Of a stretch of 45,719 nt of DNA, positions 34,109 through 42,712 are shown in pieces. A program made the translations under genes and the position numbers. The notes below the pieces were generated by a model that did no database searches, had not been told where the DNA came from, and saw nothing but the letters and a program-made list of their open reading frames with translations. This DNA is from Planctomycetaceae bacterium (GTDB taxonomy: Bacteria > Planctomycetota > Planctomycetia > Planctomycetales > Planctomycetaceae). Position 1 is the stretch's first letter, and every line of letters starts with the position of its first letter. The stretch is from assembly GCA_023260695.1 (NCBI GenBank), contig JALQUR010000710.1:1-45719 (forward strand), given 5' to 3'.

Positions 34109-35377
34109 CTACAGCTCCAGTCTGCCAACGGCAGACATCGCTCCGGTCGCCAGTAACTGCCGCGACGACTGATCATCGCACTCGGCACTCAACAGCGTAC
34201 CGATCGCTGCACAGCCCGCATGAAAGTCCGTGGCAGAGTTGCGACACCCCAGAGCAGCCGCTGCCTGCTGAGTAATCATACTCACGGCATCCTCCGTTTT
34301 TAACCACTTATTCTGCTGCATTACAAACGCCAGTTCCTGCATCAGATTCAGGTCCGGATTTGAGGCGCGGCTGTCCGTTCCCAGCACAACCCGAATGCCC
34401 GACGCCAGCATCGCCTGCAGTGGATAATCATCATGACGGAACCACGCATGTGTCCGAGGACAGTACACGACTGTCATCCGGGGATGCTGCTGCAGAAACT
34501 TGAGTTCTGCCGGCCCCAGATAATTGCCATGAACCACCAGAGCACGCGGGGCCGCTGCCAGAATCTCAAGCAGCTCACAAATTGTACGTCCACCAGGGAA
34601 CAACCTGGCACTGAACAGCCCCATCCGCTGCAGCATCTCCGCCAGTTCACCGTTGCCGCGTTCCAGCAACTGCATTTCCGCACGTGTCTCCGCCAGGTGC
34701 ATCGCCACCGTCAGCCCGTACTCCGTACTCAGCGCTGTCAGCCGCTGCAACAGATCGGGATGCACGGTGTATGATGCGTGCGGACTCAGGCCTGCCAGCA
34801 GATCCTGCCGACCGCTGGCACGAATCTGCTGCACCCGCGCAACAGCCATGCTGTACTGTTCGTCAATCCGTGAGTCCGTAAGACCGATCACTTCCTGAAA
34901 CATCACCTTCTGCAGTGCCTGCGATTCCGGGTACTCTGAAATCTCCGAGCCCGTCACGATCTCTCCGACGGTGTGCAGAAAGTTGCATTCACATTCCCAC
35001 AGGCCCTTGCTGATTTCAACCGCTGAATCGCGTTCCGGATGATTCCGCTGCTGCAGCACGGTTCCGATCCAGCCGGCAAAGGAATCGCGTGGTCCCAGCG
35101 GTTCGGAAAGCCCGGAAAACTCCAGATGCGTATGCGAGTTGACCAGCGGCGGCATCAGCATCAGCGGAGCGGCAGACTGACGTTCGGAATCCGGAATCGG
35201 ACGTACGTCGCTGATGACACCCGCAGATTCTGTCAGACGCATATACTCCAGCGGCACCTCCGTGCCCGAAACCAGCCAGCGAACATCAAGAACGCGTTCT
35301 GAGCCGGCAGACGACCGCCAGTGATCCAGCGCAGCCAGACAGGCTTGTTTCCCCGAACTCCGCTGCTGCTTGCTCAT
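34109..35377 (-). CDS. Amidohydrolase-superfamily deaminase (aminofutalosine/guanine-deaminase-like)
   Basis: A 422-residue cytoplasmic metal-dependent hydrolase. The metal ligands are visible: His82 and His84 (NSHTHLEF), His227 (AMHLAET, with Glu230 as the proton shuttle), His283 (VVHGNYL) and Asp335 (LGTDSRASN). GLSPHASYTVH and CPRTHAWF are blocks shared with aminodeoxyfutalosine and cytosine/guanine deaminase-type enzymes. A futalosine-pathway role in menaquinone synthesis (MqnX) is possible but unproven. The gene starts three bases after the flippase stop and so is in the same operon, though no link to glycan assembly is obvious. Confidence 0.8.
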   Translation of the reverse strand: MSKQQRSSGKQACLAALDHWRSSAGSERVLDVRWLVSGTEVPLEYMRLTESAGVISDVRPIPDSERQSAAPLMLMPPLVNSHTHLEFSGLSEPLGPRDSFAGWIGTVLQQRNHPERDSAVEISKGLWECECNFLHTVGEIVTGSEISEYPESQALQKVMFQEVIGLTDSRIDEQYSMAVARVQQIRASGRQDLLAGLSPHASYTVHPDLLQRLTALSTEYGLTVAMHLAETRAEMQLLERGNGELAEMLQRMGLFSARLFPGGRTICELLEILAAAPRALVVHGNYLGPAELKFLQQHPRMTVVYCPRTHAWFRHDDYPLQAMLASGIRVVLGTDSRASNPDLNLMQELAFVMQQNKWLKTEDAVSMITQQAAAALGCRNSATDFHAGCAAIGTLLSAECDDQSSRQLLATGAMSAVGRLEL

Positions 35378-35380
35378 AAT

Positions 35381-36838
35381 TCAGGCCGCCCGGTTTTCGG
35401 GAGCAGTCATCTCGGTGTCGCCGCCGCACCCTGCCGTACGAAGTTCAGACCTCATCCGCAGGACCGCTATTCCTCGTTGAATACTGTCCAGCGCAGGCAG
35501 CAACACCATCCCTCGGCGCCTTGCAATCAGACTGAAAATGGCCACATTCCAGAGACCCCGCCCGATGAGATATGCGGCGGCGGCGCCGAGCAAAGACCAC
35601 TCCACACTGCACCAGTACATCAGTCCCAGCTGGATTGGTGTATGCAGCAGGAGCAGTCGTCCATAGTCGCGTTCCAGCCCCATCGTCTGCATCACCGGCA
35701 CGGTCGGCCCAGTCAGACAATCGAGCAGGACCGCCGCCAGCAGCCACGGCAGCAACGCCGTGACAGGCGCATAATCAGGGCCAATAAACACGAGCAGAAC
35801 GGGCCAGCACAGCCAGATCAGCGTCGCGAAAAACGCACCGGCAAAAAAAATAATCGCTGCAGAATCCCGTGCCAGTCGGTCCGCATCCTGCAGCAGCCTG
35901 TTCTGCCACAGTCTCGCAAAGCGCGGCACCAGAGCAATATTCAGAACACCCAGCGGAAGCGTTGCCGCACCAGCCACCATCATGCCATAGGAAAATGCCG
36001 CAACCGCAGCAAAATCCGTCCCGGCAGCTACAACCAGAGGCATGCTTCGCTGACAGAGTATTCCGCCAATTGCCACCAGCAGAAACGGAAGCCCCCCTGC
36101 TGCGTATTGACGCAGCTCCGCCGGCCGTAATTCGGAAACCACCTGTCGCAGCAGCCCCCCATACACAGCCTGCAGGTGCCGCGAGCGAGTTGTGGCCAGC
36201 CACAGACAGACCATCAGCCCAGCATGCAGCAGAGCCATCTCCACCGCTCCGGCAGCTCCTCCACCAGCACGGATTGCCAGCAGCCCCGTCACCAGCCCCA
36301 GCGGAATCAGAATCTGCTCAGGTACAAGTGCCTGAAACGAACCCACCAGCGGCAGGGCCACCCACTGTCGCAGCCACAACAGTCCGAGCGGGGGAAACAA
36401 CAAACCGGAAAGCAGCACAGTCTTCTGCCATTCCGGAAATCCCAGCCGTCCCAGCACCAGACCAGAGGGAATCACCAGAGCGAGCAGAGCAAGCATTGCC
36501 AGCAGGAGGCAGCGATGCGTAATAATCACCTCATGACGCTGTTGCTGCACATCGTCCCGCACGGACAGATTTCGGACCAGCACACGATCCGTCCCAAGTG
36601 GTGCCAGCGCGGCCAGCAGCATCGCCAGCCCCAGTGCCGAATGATATTCCCCGAACTGCAGGTCCCCCAGAACCCGAGCAGTGATGGTCGTGGAACCATA
36701 CACGAACAGGATCCCTGCCGCGCGCATGATCGTCGTCTTCAGTGCATCACGATTCGCAGCAGCACCAGATACAGCAGAAGCACCGCTTGCTGACGGTCGC
36801 TGACCGCCTGCCCCCGACGGCCCCCCGCCAATACTCAT
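35381..36838 (-). CDS. Polysaccharide/lipid flippase, Wzx/MATE-like
   Basis: A membrane protein of 485 residues with about twelve to fourteen hydrophobic helices and no large soluble domain, of the type that flips polyprenyl-linked glycans across the inner membrane. The N-terminal ITARVLGDLQFGEYHSALGLAMLLAALAPLGTDRVLVRNLS block, with Gly-Tyr-like motif in helix one-two, is characteristic of Wzx/MurJ-like oligosaccharide flippases. About 35 Gly/Ser/Ala-rich residues precede the first helix. Its ATG (36838) overlaps the stop of the CapD-type dehydratase by ATGA, so sugar-nucleotide modification and flipping are co-translated. Confidence 0.85.
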   Translation of the reverse strand: MSIGGGPSGAGGQRPSASGASAVSGAAANRDALKTTIMRAAGILFVYGSTTITARVLGDLQFGEYHSALGLAMLLAALAPLGTDRVLVRNLSVRDDVQQQRHEVIITHRCLLLAMLALLALVIPSGLVLGRLGFPEWQKTVLLSGLLFPPLGLLWLRQWVALPLVGSFQALVPEQILIPLGLVTGLLAIRAGGGAAGAVEMALLHAGLMVCLWLATTRSRHLQAVYGGLLRQVVSELRPAELRQYAAGGLPFLLVAIGGILCQRSMPLVVAAGTDFAAVAAFSYGMMVAGAATLPLGVLNIALVPRFARLWQNRLLQDADRLARDSAAIIFFAGAFFATLIWLCWPVLLVFIGPDYAPVTALLPWLLAAVLLDCLTGPTVPVMQTMGLERDYGRLLLLHTPIQLGLMYWCSVEWSLLGAAAAYLIGRGLWNVAIFSLIARRRGMVLLPALDSIQRGIAVLRMRSELRTAGCGGDTEMTAPENRAA

Positions 36839-37959
36839 GCTGCACACCTTTCCTCCGAGTCTTCCTGCGGGCGGGCAATTGGAATCACTGCCGGCACTGA
36901 TGCCCAGGGTGACAGCAGCTCGTGCTGCACACAGTACCGGGACAGGTCGTCCTGACTCATCGCATTTTCAGGACTGCTGACATAGGCCTCATACAGCTGA
37001 TGGCTGACGATGTCGTCATATTCATAGCTGATTTCTTCATACACACTGCGAAACGCCGGCAACACAGCAAACATCTCCTTCAGTTCGATGGTGCGTCGCG
37101 TCTCCTCTTCGCTCATCAGCTCTTCGTACAGCTTTTCACCGGGCTTGGCGCCAATCTCGCTCGTTGCAATCTGGTCCGGCGAAAACCCATACTGACCACT
37201 CAATGCCTGAATCATCACTTCCGCCAGATCAGCGATCTGAATCACCGGCATCTTCGTTACGAAAACTTCACCGCCCCGAGCTTTTTCGGCCGCTGAAAGC
37301 ACCAGCCGACAACTCTCCTGCAGCGTCATGATAAAGCGAGTCATCCGGCGATCTGTCAGAGTGACAGGACCACCCTGCTCAATCTGCCTCGCGAAGATCG
37401 GAATCACCGACCCTCGTGACCCCAGCACGTTGCCAAACCGCGTTGAGCTGAAGATTGTACGGCCCTGCAGACGCAGACTGTTTGCCGCCGTGATCAGTCG
37501 CTCACCCATCAGTTTGGATGTACCCATCACGTTGGTCGGATTCACAGCCTTGTCGGAACTGGTAAAGATCACTCGCTCCACATCGTTATTAAGCGCCGCT
37601 TCAATCACATTGCGGACGCCCAGAATGTTCGTCTGCACGGCGTCAAACGGAGCTCGTTCACACAGAATCACGTGCTTCAGTGCAGCAGTGTGCAGCACAA
37701 TATCCACACCGGCAAACATGCGATTCAGCTTGTCGGCATCCCGTACGTCTCCCAGCTGACAAAGACTGTTCACCTGACACTGCGGATTCAGACGACTGTG
37801 CTGCAGTAGTTCCTGCTCCAGAAAAAACACTTCCGATTCATTTGTATCAACAACACGAATCTCTCGAGGCTGCAGGTCCAGCAACTGGCGAACCAGTTCC
37901 CGCCCGACAGTTCCGCAGCCACCCGTTACCAGTACCGTCTTCCCGGAAAAGAAACTCAT
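36835..37959 (-). CDS. UDP-sugar 4,6-dehydratase, CapD/PseB-type
   Basis: A 374-residue extended short-chain dehydrogenase. The NAD loop is VLVTGGCGTVGRELVRQLL, LHTAALKHVILCE and TNILGVRNVIEAAL follow, and the active site reads FTSSDKAVNPTNVMGTSKLMGE, where the CapD/PseB type replaces the usual Tyr motif with Ser-Asp-Lys / Met..Lys. RFGNVLGSRGSVIPIFARQI and EELMSEEETRRT are further family blocks. It should make a 4-keto-6-deoxy sugar nucleotide from a UDP-HexNAc. ATG 37959 (MSFFSG) is preferred over an earlier start because the Rossmann strand begins directly after it. It overlaps the flippase gene. Confidence 0.9.
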   Translation of the reverse strand: MSFFSGKTVLVTGGCGTVGRELVRQLLDLQPREIRVVDTNESEVFFLEQELLQHSRLNPQCQVNSLCQLGDVRDADKLNRMFAGVDIVLHTAALKHVILCERAPFDAVQTNILGVRNVIEAALNNDVERVIFTSSDKAVNPTNVMGTSKLMGERLITAANSLRLQGRTIFSSTRFGNVLGSRGSVIPIFARQIEQGGPVTLTDRRMTRFIMTLQESCRLVLSAAEKARGGEVFVTKMPVIQIADLAEVMIQALSGQYGFSPDQIATSEIGAKPGEKLYEELMSEEETRRTIELKEMFAVLPAFRSVYEEISYEYDDIVSHQLYEAYVSSPENAMSQDDLSRYCVQHELLSPWASVPAVIPIARPQEDSEERCAA

Positions 37960-38057
37960 ACTGCACCCTGTCCTGAATTGATGAATCAACAGCAGTCGAA
38001 ATCACCCACCGAATTTTCGAATTCTGTCCCCTGCCAGATCACAGCCAGACCACTGAA

Positions 38058-38990
38058 TCAGGCCGCTCGCTGCCGATACAACGATGGATCAATGACGTTG
38101 ACCATCGCCTCACAGTCGAGTTCCCCGCCCAGATGCCGATTGATCTGTCGAACAACCTGCTGCGGATCTGCAATCAGTTCGTTGTAACTGACATTCACCG
38201 CCTGCAGGTGTTCCTGCTGCGGCAGCCATGAATAAAAACTCAGCAGCTCGCGACGATACATTTCCTGCATCTGCTCATCTGCAATCTCTGTCACCACGCC
38301 ACTACGCTCCAGCATCGCTCGCTGTGATCGCAGAATCTCATCCACATCACGACGCATCAGCACAACCCGGTACTTCCGATCAGCAGGCAGATGCCGCAGC
38401 AGTCGAAATACCATCTTCACCGACGAACCAGCAGCTGTCTCAGTCCAGGCCGCGTCATGATCCGTCTGTTTGACGGCTTCCAGCTCGTAATATCCATTCG
38501 GATTGTCTGCATCAGCACGCCGCACGCTGTCTGTCAGCGCCGGAATCCCCCCGGCCTCCAGCATCCGCATCATCAGTGATGTCCCTGAACGGGGCAGCCC
38601 CGACACAACCGTAATCCAGTCCCGTCCGCAATCCACCGCAGTACTGCTCCGAGGATCACTCGCTGCAGCCCGCATCGCTGCCTCACCTGCCTCCAGCAGC
38701 TGCAGCAACTGTCCCTCCGTCAGCGCACCCGTCTTCTGAGCCACGAGCTGGCCATTTGCCCATACGGCAAATGTGGGAACTCCACTGATCTTGTACTCGG
38801 CAGCCAGATCCGGCTGACGATCAATGTTCACCGAGCAGATGTCGACGCGGTCGCTCACCTTCGCAGCCAGACGCTCCAGCACCGGCTGCATCATGCGACA
38901 GGGCGGACACCACGTCGCCCAGAAATCCACCAGCACCGGGCGAGTGTTCTCAAGGACACGTTCGCGGAATTCCCCGCTTTGAAGTTCCAT
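38058..38990 (-). CDS. Thioredoxin-sulfotransferase fusion protein
   Basis: One uninterrupted frame of 310 residues encodes two domains. Residues 1-105 are a complete thioredoxin: FWATWCPPCRMM with Cys28 and Cys31 (Pro-Pro between them, not the usual Gly-Pro), and the cis-Pro in SGVPTF at 70-74. Residues 125-310 are a PAPS-dependent sulfotransferase: P-loop VVSGLPRSGTSLMM at 128-141 for the 5'-phosphosulfate and YRVVLMRRDVDEILRSQ for the 3'-phosphate, plus NPNGYYELE typical of this bacterial subfamily. No signal peptide is present, so it acts in the cytoplasm. It stands between an SQD1-like epimerase and a CapD-type dehydratase, which points to sulfation of a glycan or glycolipid precursor. 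The fusion is unusual. Confidence 0.88.
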   Translation of the reverse strand: MELQSGEFRERVLENTRPVLVDFWATWCPPCRMMQPVLERLAAKVSDRVDICSVNIDRQPDLAAEYKISGVPTFAVWANGQLVAQKTGALTEGQLLQLLEAGEAAMRAAASDPRSSTAVDCGRDWITVVSGLPRSGTSLMMRMLEAGGIPALTDSVRRADADNPNGYYELEAVKQTDHDAAWTETAAGSSVKMVFRLLRHLPADRKYRVVLMRRDVDEILRSQRAMLERSGVVTEIADEQMQEMYRRELLSFYSWLPQQEHLQAVNVSYNELIADPQQVVRQINRHLGGELDCEAMVNVIDPSLYRQRAA

Positions 38991-39047
38991 AATGTTGTTC
39001 CTGCCATCCCTGACTACCGAACATCAGCCTTCCACCTGTCACCAGTT

Positions 39048-40526
39048 TCAGGCTGCCGGCTTCCATGTTTCCAGAACTTCCAGTTCACCGTGCTCGCCGG
39101 ACCACTTCGTTCTGGGAAATAACGTGTCCTGCTGCTTCAGAATTCGTGCTTTCACTTCCGGCTGCAGCAGTACTCGAAACAGATGCCGTACCTCGTCAGC
39201 AAATGCCGATTCCGATTCAAAGCCAAATCGATCCGCCAGCTTCTCGTGAATCACCTCGTAGGGATGTTCCTCTGATTCCACGCGTGGATTCTCAATTCGC
39301 TGCACTTCCACTTCCAGGTCGAATTCGCGTGCAATCGTTGCCACCATCTGAGCAATCTCGCGGACGCTGAAAACATCCGTCACCTGATTGACAACGTCGT
39401 ACTGACCCGGTTCCGGCGGTGCTGCAATCAATCGCGTAATGCACTGCATCGCATCTCGCAGAGTGATGTAACCACGCTTCTGCGAACCACTGCCATAAAT
39501 CGTCAGCGGCATGCCAATCACTGCCTGAGCAACAAAACGGTTGACCACCGTGCCCCACCATTCATCAATGTCGAAGCGAGTATTCAGCGCCGGATCCAGA
39601 TCCAGCTCGGCCGAACTGCTGCCATATATCACTCCCTGCATCACGTCATAGCTTCGCAACCACCAGTACTTGCAGGCTTCATAGACACTGAACGTCCCCT
39701 GCACCTTGCTGACATGATAAAAGCTCACCGGATCCCGCGGCGTAAGTTCCCCGCCCAGACTCCATTCCTGACCCTGATACTGCAGCACTGCATCGCCCGG
39801 AAACAGCCCCTCGAACAACGGCCGACCCGTCAACGGACTGCCATATTCACCCATCGTTCCGAGCTTGATGATGGACGCATCCGGAGCGTGGTCACGCACT
39901 GCAAACAACAGTCCCAGCGTACCCACAACATTGTTCTCCACCGTCTTCACGGCACGCTCCACATCCGCCATGCTGTAGGGTGCACTCGGTATCTCGGCAA
40001 ACTGCACGATCGATTCCGGCTGGAATTCCTCCAGCAACGCCGCCAACGCCGGGCGATCCATCAGGTCCATTTCACGAAACTCAATCTCCACGCCCAGCTT
40101 CTCGCGAGCTGCTGCGACTCGCTCCTCCATGCTGCCAATCGGAGTAATCGAATCAGCTCCACGTTCGGCGACCAGCTCACGCCGCATCAGATTGTCAATC
40201 CCAAGCACGCGACAACCCTGCTTTGCCAGCTTGAGCGCCATCGGCCAGCCCAGATAACCATCCATCCCCAGAATGAGCACTCGCATGTCCCTGAGCAGAT
40301 AGCCGTCGGGCGTCTCCTGCCACTCGCTGCAGCTCTCAAACGTAATTGAATTGGGATCGAAATACCCAATCTCCGGACGACGCCGACACTCCACCACCAG
40401 CTGCCCCTGAGCCGCCTTGCGAAATGCAGCCTGACCACAGGCTCGAAAATCCACATGACCCTTGAATTCCACTGCCGGACAACTCCAGCATGTCTGGCCA
40501 GCGTTATGGCATCCTGATTCCGTCAT
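39048..40526 (-). CDS. SQD1-like NAD-dependent epimerase with Cys-rich N-terminal extension
   Basis: Residues 81-492 form an extended SDR related to UDP-sulfoquinovose synthase (SQD1): MRVLILGMDGYLGWPMALKLAKQG, QFAEIPSAPYSM, LGTMGEYGSP, FYHVSKVQGTFSVYEACK (catalytic Tyr-Lys) and IYGSGSQKRGYITLRDAMQCI are all close to SQD1 blocks. SQD1 adds sulfite to a 4-keto UDP-glucose intermediate; whether this enzyme does so is not known. Residues 1-80 are an extra region with six cysteines (CHNAGQTCWSC, FRACG, VVEC, SCSEW) and an RPEIGYFDPNSITFE stretch that does not resemble the SDR family. It is in frame without a stop; a start at ATG 40286 would remove it. Cluster neighbours are a sulfotransferase fusion and a phosphatase-superfamily enzyme. 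Confidence 0.82.
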   Translation of the reverse strand: MTESGCHNAGQTCWSCPAVEFKGHVDFRACGQAAFRKAAQGQLVVECRRRPEIGYFDPNSITFESCSEWQETPDGYLLRDMRVLILGMDGYLGWPMALKLAKQGCRVLGIDNLMRRELVAERGADSITPIGSMEERVAAAREKLGVEIEFREMDLMDRPALAALLEEFQPESIVQFAEIPSAPYSMADVERAVKTVENNVVGTLGLLFAVRDHAPDASIIKLGTMGEYGSPLTGRPLFEGLFPGDAVLQYQGQEWSLGGELTPRDPVSFYHVSKVQGTFSVYEACKYWWLRSYDVMQGVIYGSSSAELDLDPALNTRFDIDEWWGTVVNRFVAQAVIGMPLTIYGSGSQKRGYITLRDAMQCITRLIAAPPEPGQYDVVNQVTDVFSVREIAQMVATIAREFDLEVEVQRIENPRVESEEHPYEVIHEKLADRFGFESESAFADEVRHLFRVLLQPEVKARILKQQDTLFPRTKWSGEHGELEVLETWKPAA

Positions 40527-40640
40527 TGCTGTTCCAATTCTCGTTTGTCTGTTCAGTCTCTTAAGCCCGTTCAGTCTGTACCGTATCTCTTTCAGCCACA
40601 GCGAACTGCCTGCCGCTGCAGCCGACTGACCACTACGCCC

Positions 40641-41933
40641 TCAGGCTGCCCGCCGCAACTCCTGCTGCTGTGCCGGAAGTATCACCTCCAGCACGTGCTC
40701 CACCTTCATGTCCTCGGGAATCTCACCATGCTGGTTTCCACGCACAAAGAAGGAAGACTCTTCATAGGTATGGCGTCCATTGATCAGTGTGGGTTCAATC
40801 AGATCGGTCAGATTCATGCGCCCCGAAAGTGCCACATCGTCTGCCGGCATGGCAATCAGATCCGGTGCACGATGTGAAAACGGACCACTGTAAGCGTCTT
40901 CCCCCCGCACCACCTGAGCAGTAACACCGGCACCTTCCACCGCAACTGTCTGCAGCCATTGTGTTAACTGCTGCATCAGCTCTTCTGCTTCCTCTTCCGT
41001 CACCCGTCCGTTGGGATACCGCCCCGCTCGATGCAGATAGATTCGCCCCGGATCCATCGCAAATGCCTTCGTCTCAGGCAGCATGTCACCATAGGAAGGT
41101 CGATCCGATGGCTTCAGACGCAGATAACCGGCTTCCGCCAGCAGACAGTTCAGATTCACACTCCGCCGCTGCCGAGCAAACCCATGATCGGAGACGGCTG
41201 CCAGCAGCGTGCTGTCATCCAGTCGCTGCAGAATTCGACCAATCTCCCGATCCACTTCGTGATAGAAATCCAGAAACTCCTGATGATGCGGAGAACTGCA
41301 GTCCTCCCAGTCTTCCCACAGATAGTGGTTGAGACGATCCGTGCCGGTGAAGACATACATCACATTCCGCCACGGCTCCGCATCCCAGTAATGATGCAGC
41401 GCTTCGCAGCGAGTCTTCATCACGCTCCGAAGTTCCTGAACGAACCGTGACTTGCCCTTCTGCACCAGAGACATGTCCGCATCAACCGCATACTTCTGGT
41501 CGTTCAGCCAGCCAAAGTGTTCACCCGGGTAAACTGCCCGCTTCAGATCAAGCGCAACGAATCCGGAAACCAGCATTCCGTTCAGGGCCTGCGCGGGATA
41601 CGTCTGGGGAACGTTCAGAATCAGACTCGGACCAGCGTCCGGACGCATCCAGAACGGCGTCGCTCGAAATGTTCGTGAAGACGTGAAACCCAGCGTATAA
41701 CTGCCGTCCAGCAGATCCGTGAAACCGAACACATTATGACCGCCGGAGTTTTCGCCGGTGACAATCGAGGCCCAGGCTGCTGAAGACACCTCCGGCAATG
41801 CTGATTTCATCGGGACCAGTGTCCCCGTCTGCAGCAAGGCCGCACTGTGCGGCATCACACCGCTGTCAGCAAGCTGCTGCCACATCCATCGCGGCAGTCC
41901 GTCAATTCCAAGCAGAAACAGATCCATCTGCAT
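40641..41933 (-). CDS. Alkaline-phosphatase-superfamily phosphodiesterase/transferase
   Basis: A 430-residue enzyme of the type I phosphodiesterase/nucleotide pyrophosphatase group. The metal site begins with FLLGIDGLPRWMW; ALPEVSSAAWASIVTGENSGGHNVFGF carries the Ser nucleophile; TGTDRLNHYLWED and VSDHGFARQ hold the remaining metal ligands; PDLIAMP and INGRHTYEESSFFVRG close the fold. Family members cleave or transfer phosphoryl (or sulfuryl) groups. No signal peptide is visible, so it is probably cytoplasmic. ATG 41933 or 41927 is the likely start, just before the first strand. It is upstream of the SQD1-like gene on the same strand, which suggests it acts on a sugar-nucleotide or lipid-linked intermediate. 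Confidence 0.85.
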   Translation of the reverse strand: MQMDLFLLGIDGLPRWMWQQLADSGVMPHSAALLQTGTLVPMKSALPEVSSAAWASIVTGENSGGHNVFGFTDLLDGSYTLGFTSSRTFRATPFWMRPDAGPSLILNVPQTYPAQALNGMLVSGFVALDLKRAVYPGEHFGWLNDQKYAVDADMSLVQKGKSRFVQELRSVMKTRCEALHHYWDAEPWRNVMYVFTGTDRLNHYLWEDWEDCSSPHHQEFLDFYHEVDREIGRILQRLDDSTLLAAVSDHGFARQRRSVNLNCLLAEAGYLRLKPSDRPSYGDMLPETKAFAMDPGRIYLHRAGRYPNGRVTEEEAEELMQQLTQWLQTVAVEGAGVTAQVVRGEDAYSGPFSHRAPDLIAMPADDVALSGRMNLTDLIEPTLINGRHTYEESSFFVRGNQHGEIPEDMKVEHVLEVILPAQQQELRRAA

Positions 41934-41985
41934 TCTCCAGTCCATCCTCAGACCCGGGGCGCCCCACTCGCCGTTCTGCAGTCAC

Positions 41986-42396
41986 TCACAGATAACCCAG
42001 CTGCCGCAGTCGCTCCGAAACCGCCTCGGCGTCTTCCTCATCCATGAATGCACTCGCATCGCACGCCTCCGACACACGCACCAGCAGAAAGGAAATCTGT
42101 GCGGCAGTCAGCGCCGCCCGGGCCGCAACGGCCTGGGAACAGTCTGAGTCGCATACCAGTACCACGCGACTGTATTGGTGCTCCCCGAGCACATCCCTGA
42201 CGGCAACTGCGTACGAATCCTGCCAGAGCACTCGGGCAGGCTGTAATGTCACGCTCAGTTCCCCGTCAACCGCGGCAAAATAGGGAACGCCCGGCAGCGT
42301 GTTCAGAACCTGGGAGGAAAGATTCAGGATCACATCCCCCGCCAGCAGCAATTCAGAAATTGCCAGCGGATTTGCAGTACATTCAGTACTCATCAC
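41986..42396 (-). CDS. Unknown protein with a Toprim-like C-terminal half
   Basis: A 136-residue soluble protein that I do not recognise. The N-terminal half is mostly hydrophobic strands (DVILNLSSQVLNTLPGVPYFAAVDGELSVTL). The C-terminal half reads SRVVLVCDSDCSQAVAARAALTAAQISFLLVRV followed by CDASAFMDEEDAEAVSERL, a pattern reminiscent of a Toprim or small Rossmann fold (strand, Asp-x-Asp, helix, strand, acidic run). It lacks enough detail for a function. It is the first gene of the minus-strand cluster that continues with the phosphatase-superfamily enzyme. The start may be the second Met (42393). Confidence 0.65.
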   Translation of the reverse strand: MMSTECTANPLAISELLLAGDVILNLSSQVLNTLPGVPYFAAVDGELSVTLQPARVLWQDSYAVAVRDVLGEHQYSRVVLVCDSDCSQAVAARAALTAAQISFLLVRVSEACDASAFMDEEDAEAVSERLRQLGYL

Positions 42397-42662
42397 TCAC
42401 CATCCATGGCGTAGTCAAGTGTTGATTGCAGCTCGCCCTGTCCGTGGCGAAACTTACCGTCAATGCGCAGAATCCTCCGCGCAATAACGTACCGCCGGAA
42501 CTGTAGCCTCCGGCTGATTCTGACACAACATCGGATTCTGCAGCAGTTTCTGCCGGTCTCTGCGGCACCTCCGACACCTCACTCTATCCCCGGTCTCTTC
42601 CGCATCCGCTGCTCAGACTTTCCGCAACTTCCCGCGGGTGCCGCTTGCCCACGGGAAAAAAA
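42397..42662. other. Divergent intergenic region before the methyltransferase gene
   Basis: About 270 bases with no gene. A small hairpin (GCCGGA at 42494-42499 with TCCGGC at 42509-42514) is visible. The region must contain promoters for the minus-strand cluster and for the methyltransferase gene. Confidence 0.45.
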
Positions 42663-42677
42663 TGGTCAAAATGACCA
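42663..42677. promoter_or_regulatory. 15-bp inverted repeat, probable operator of the methyltransferase gene
   Basis: TGGTCAAAATGACCA is a perfect 6-3-6 inverted repeat 35 bases upstream of the start codon of a methyltransferase that carries its own HTH. Length and position are like the operators bound by M.SsoII/M.EcoRII-type methyltransferases. Confidence 0.6.
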
Positions 42678-42712
42678 CCCCCCGCACCCTCGAATAGAGA
42701 ATCTACCAGCTG

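Noticed and set aside
35321-36793. Long plus-strand frames opposite the flippase and amidohydrolase genes
   Set aside because: Gln/His/Pro/Arg-rich translations mirror the minus-strand genes, which have clear families.
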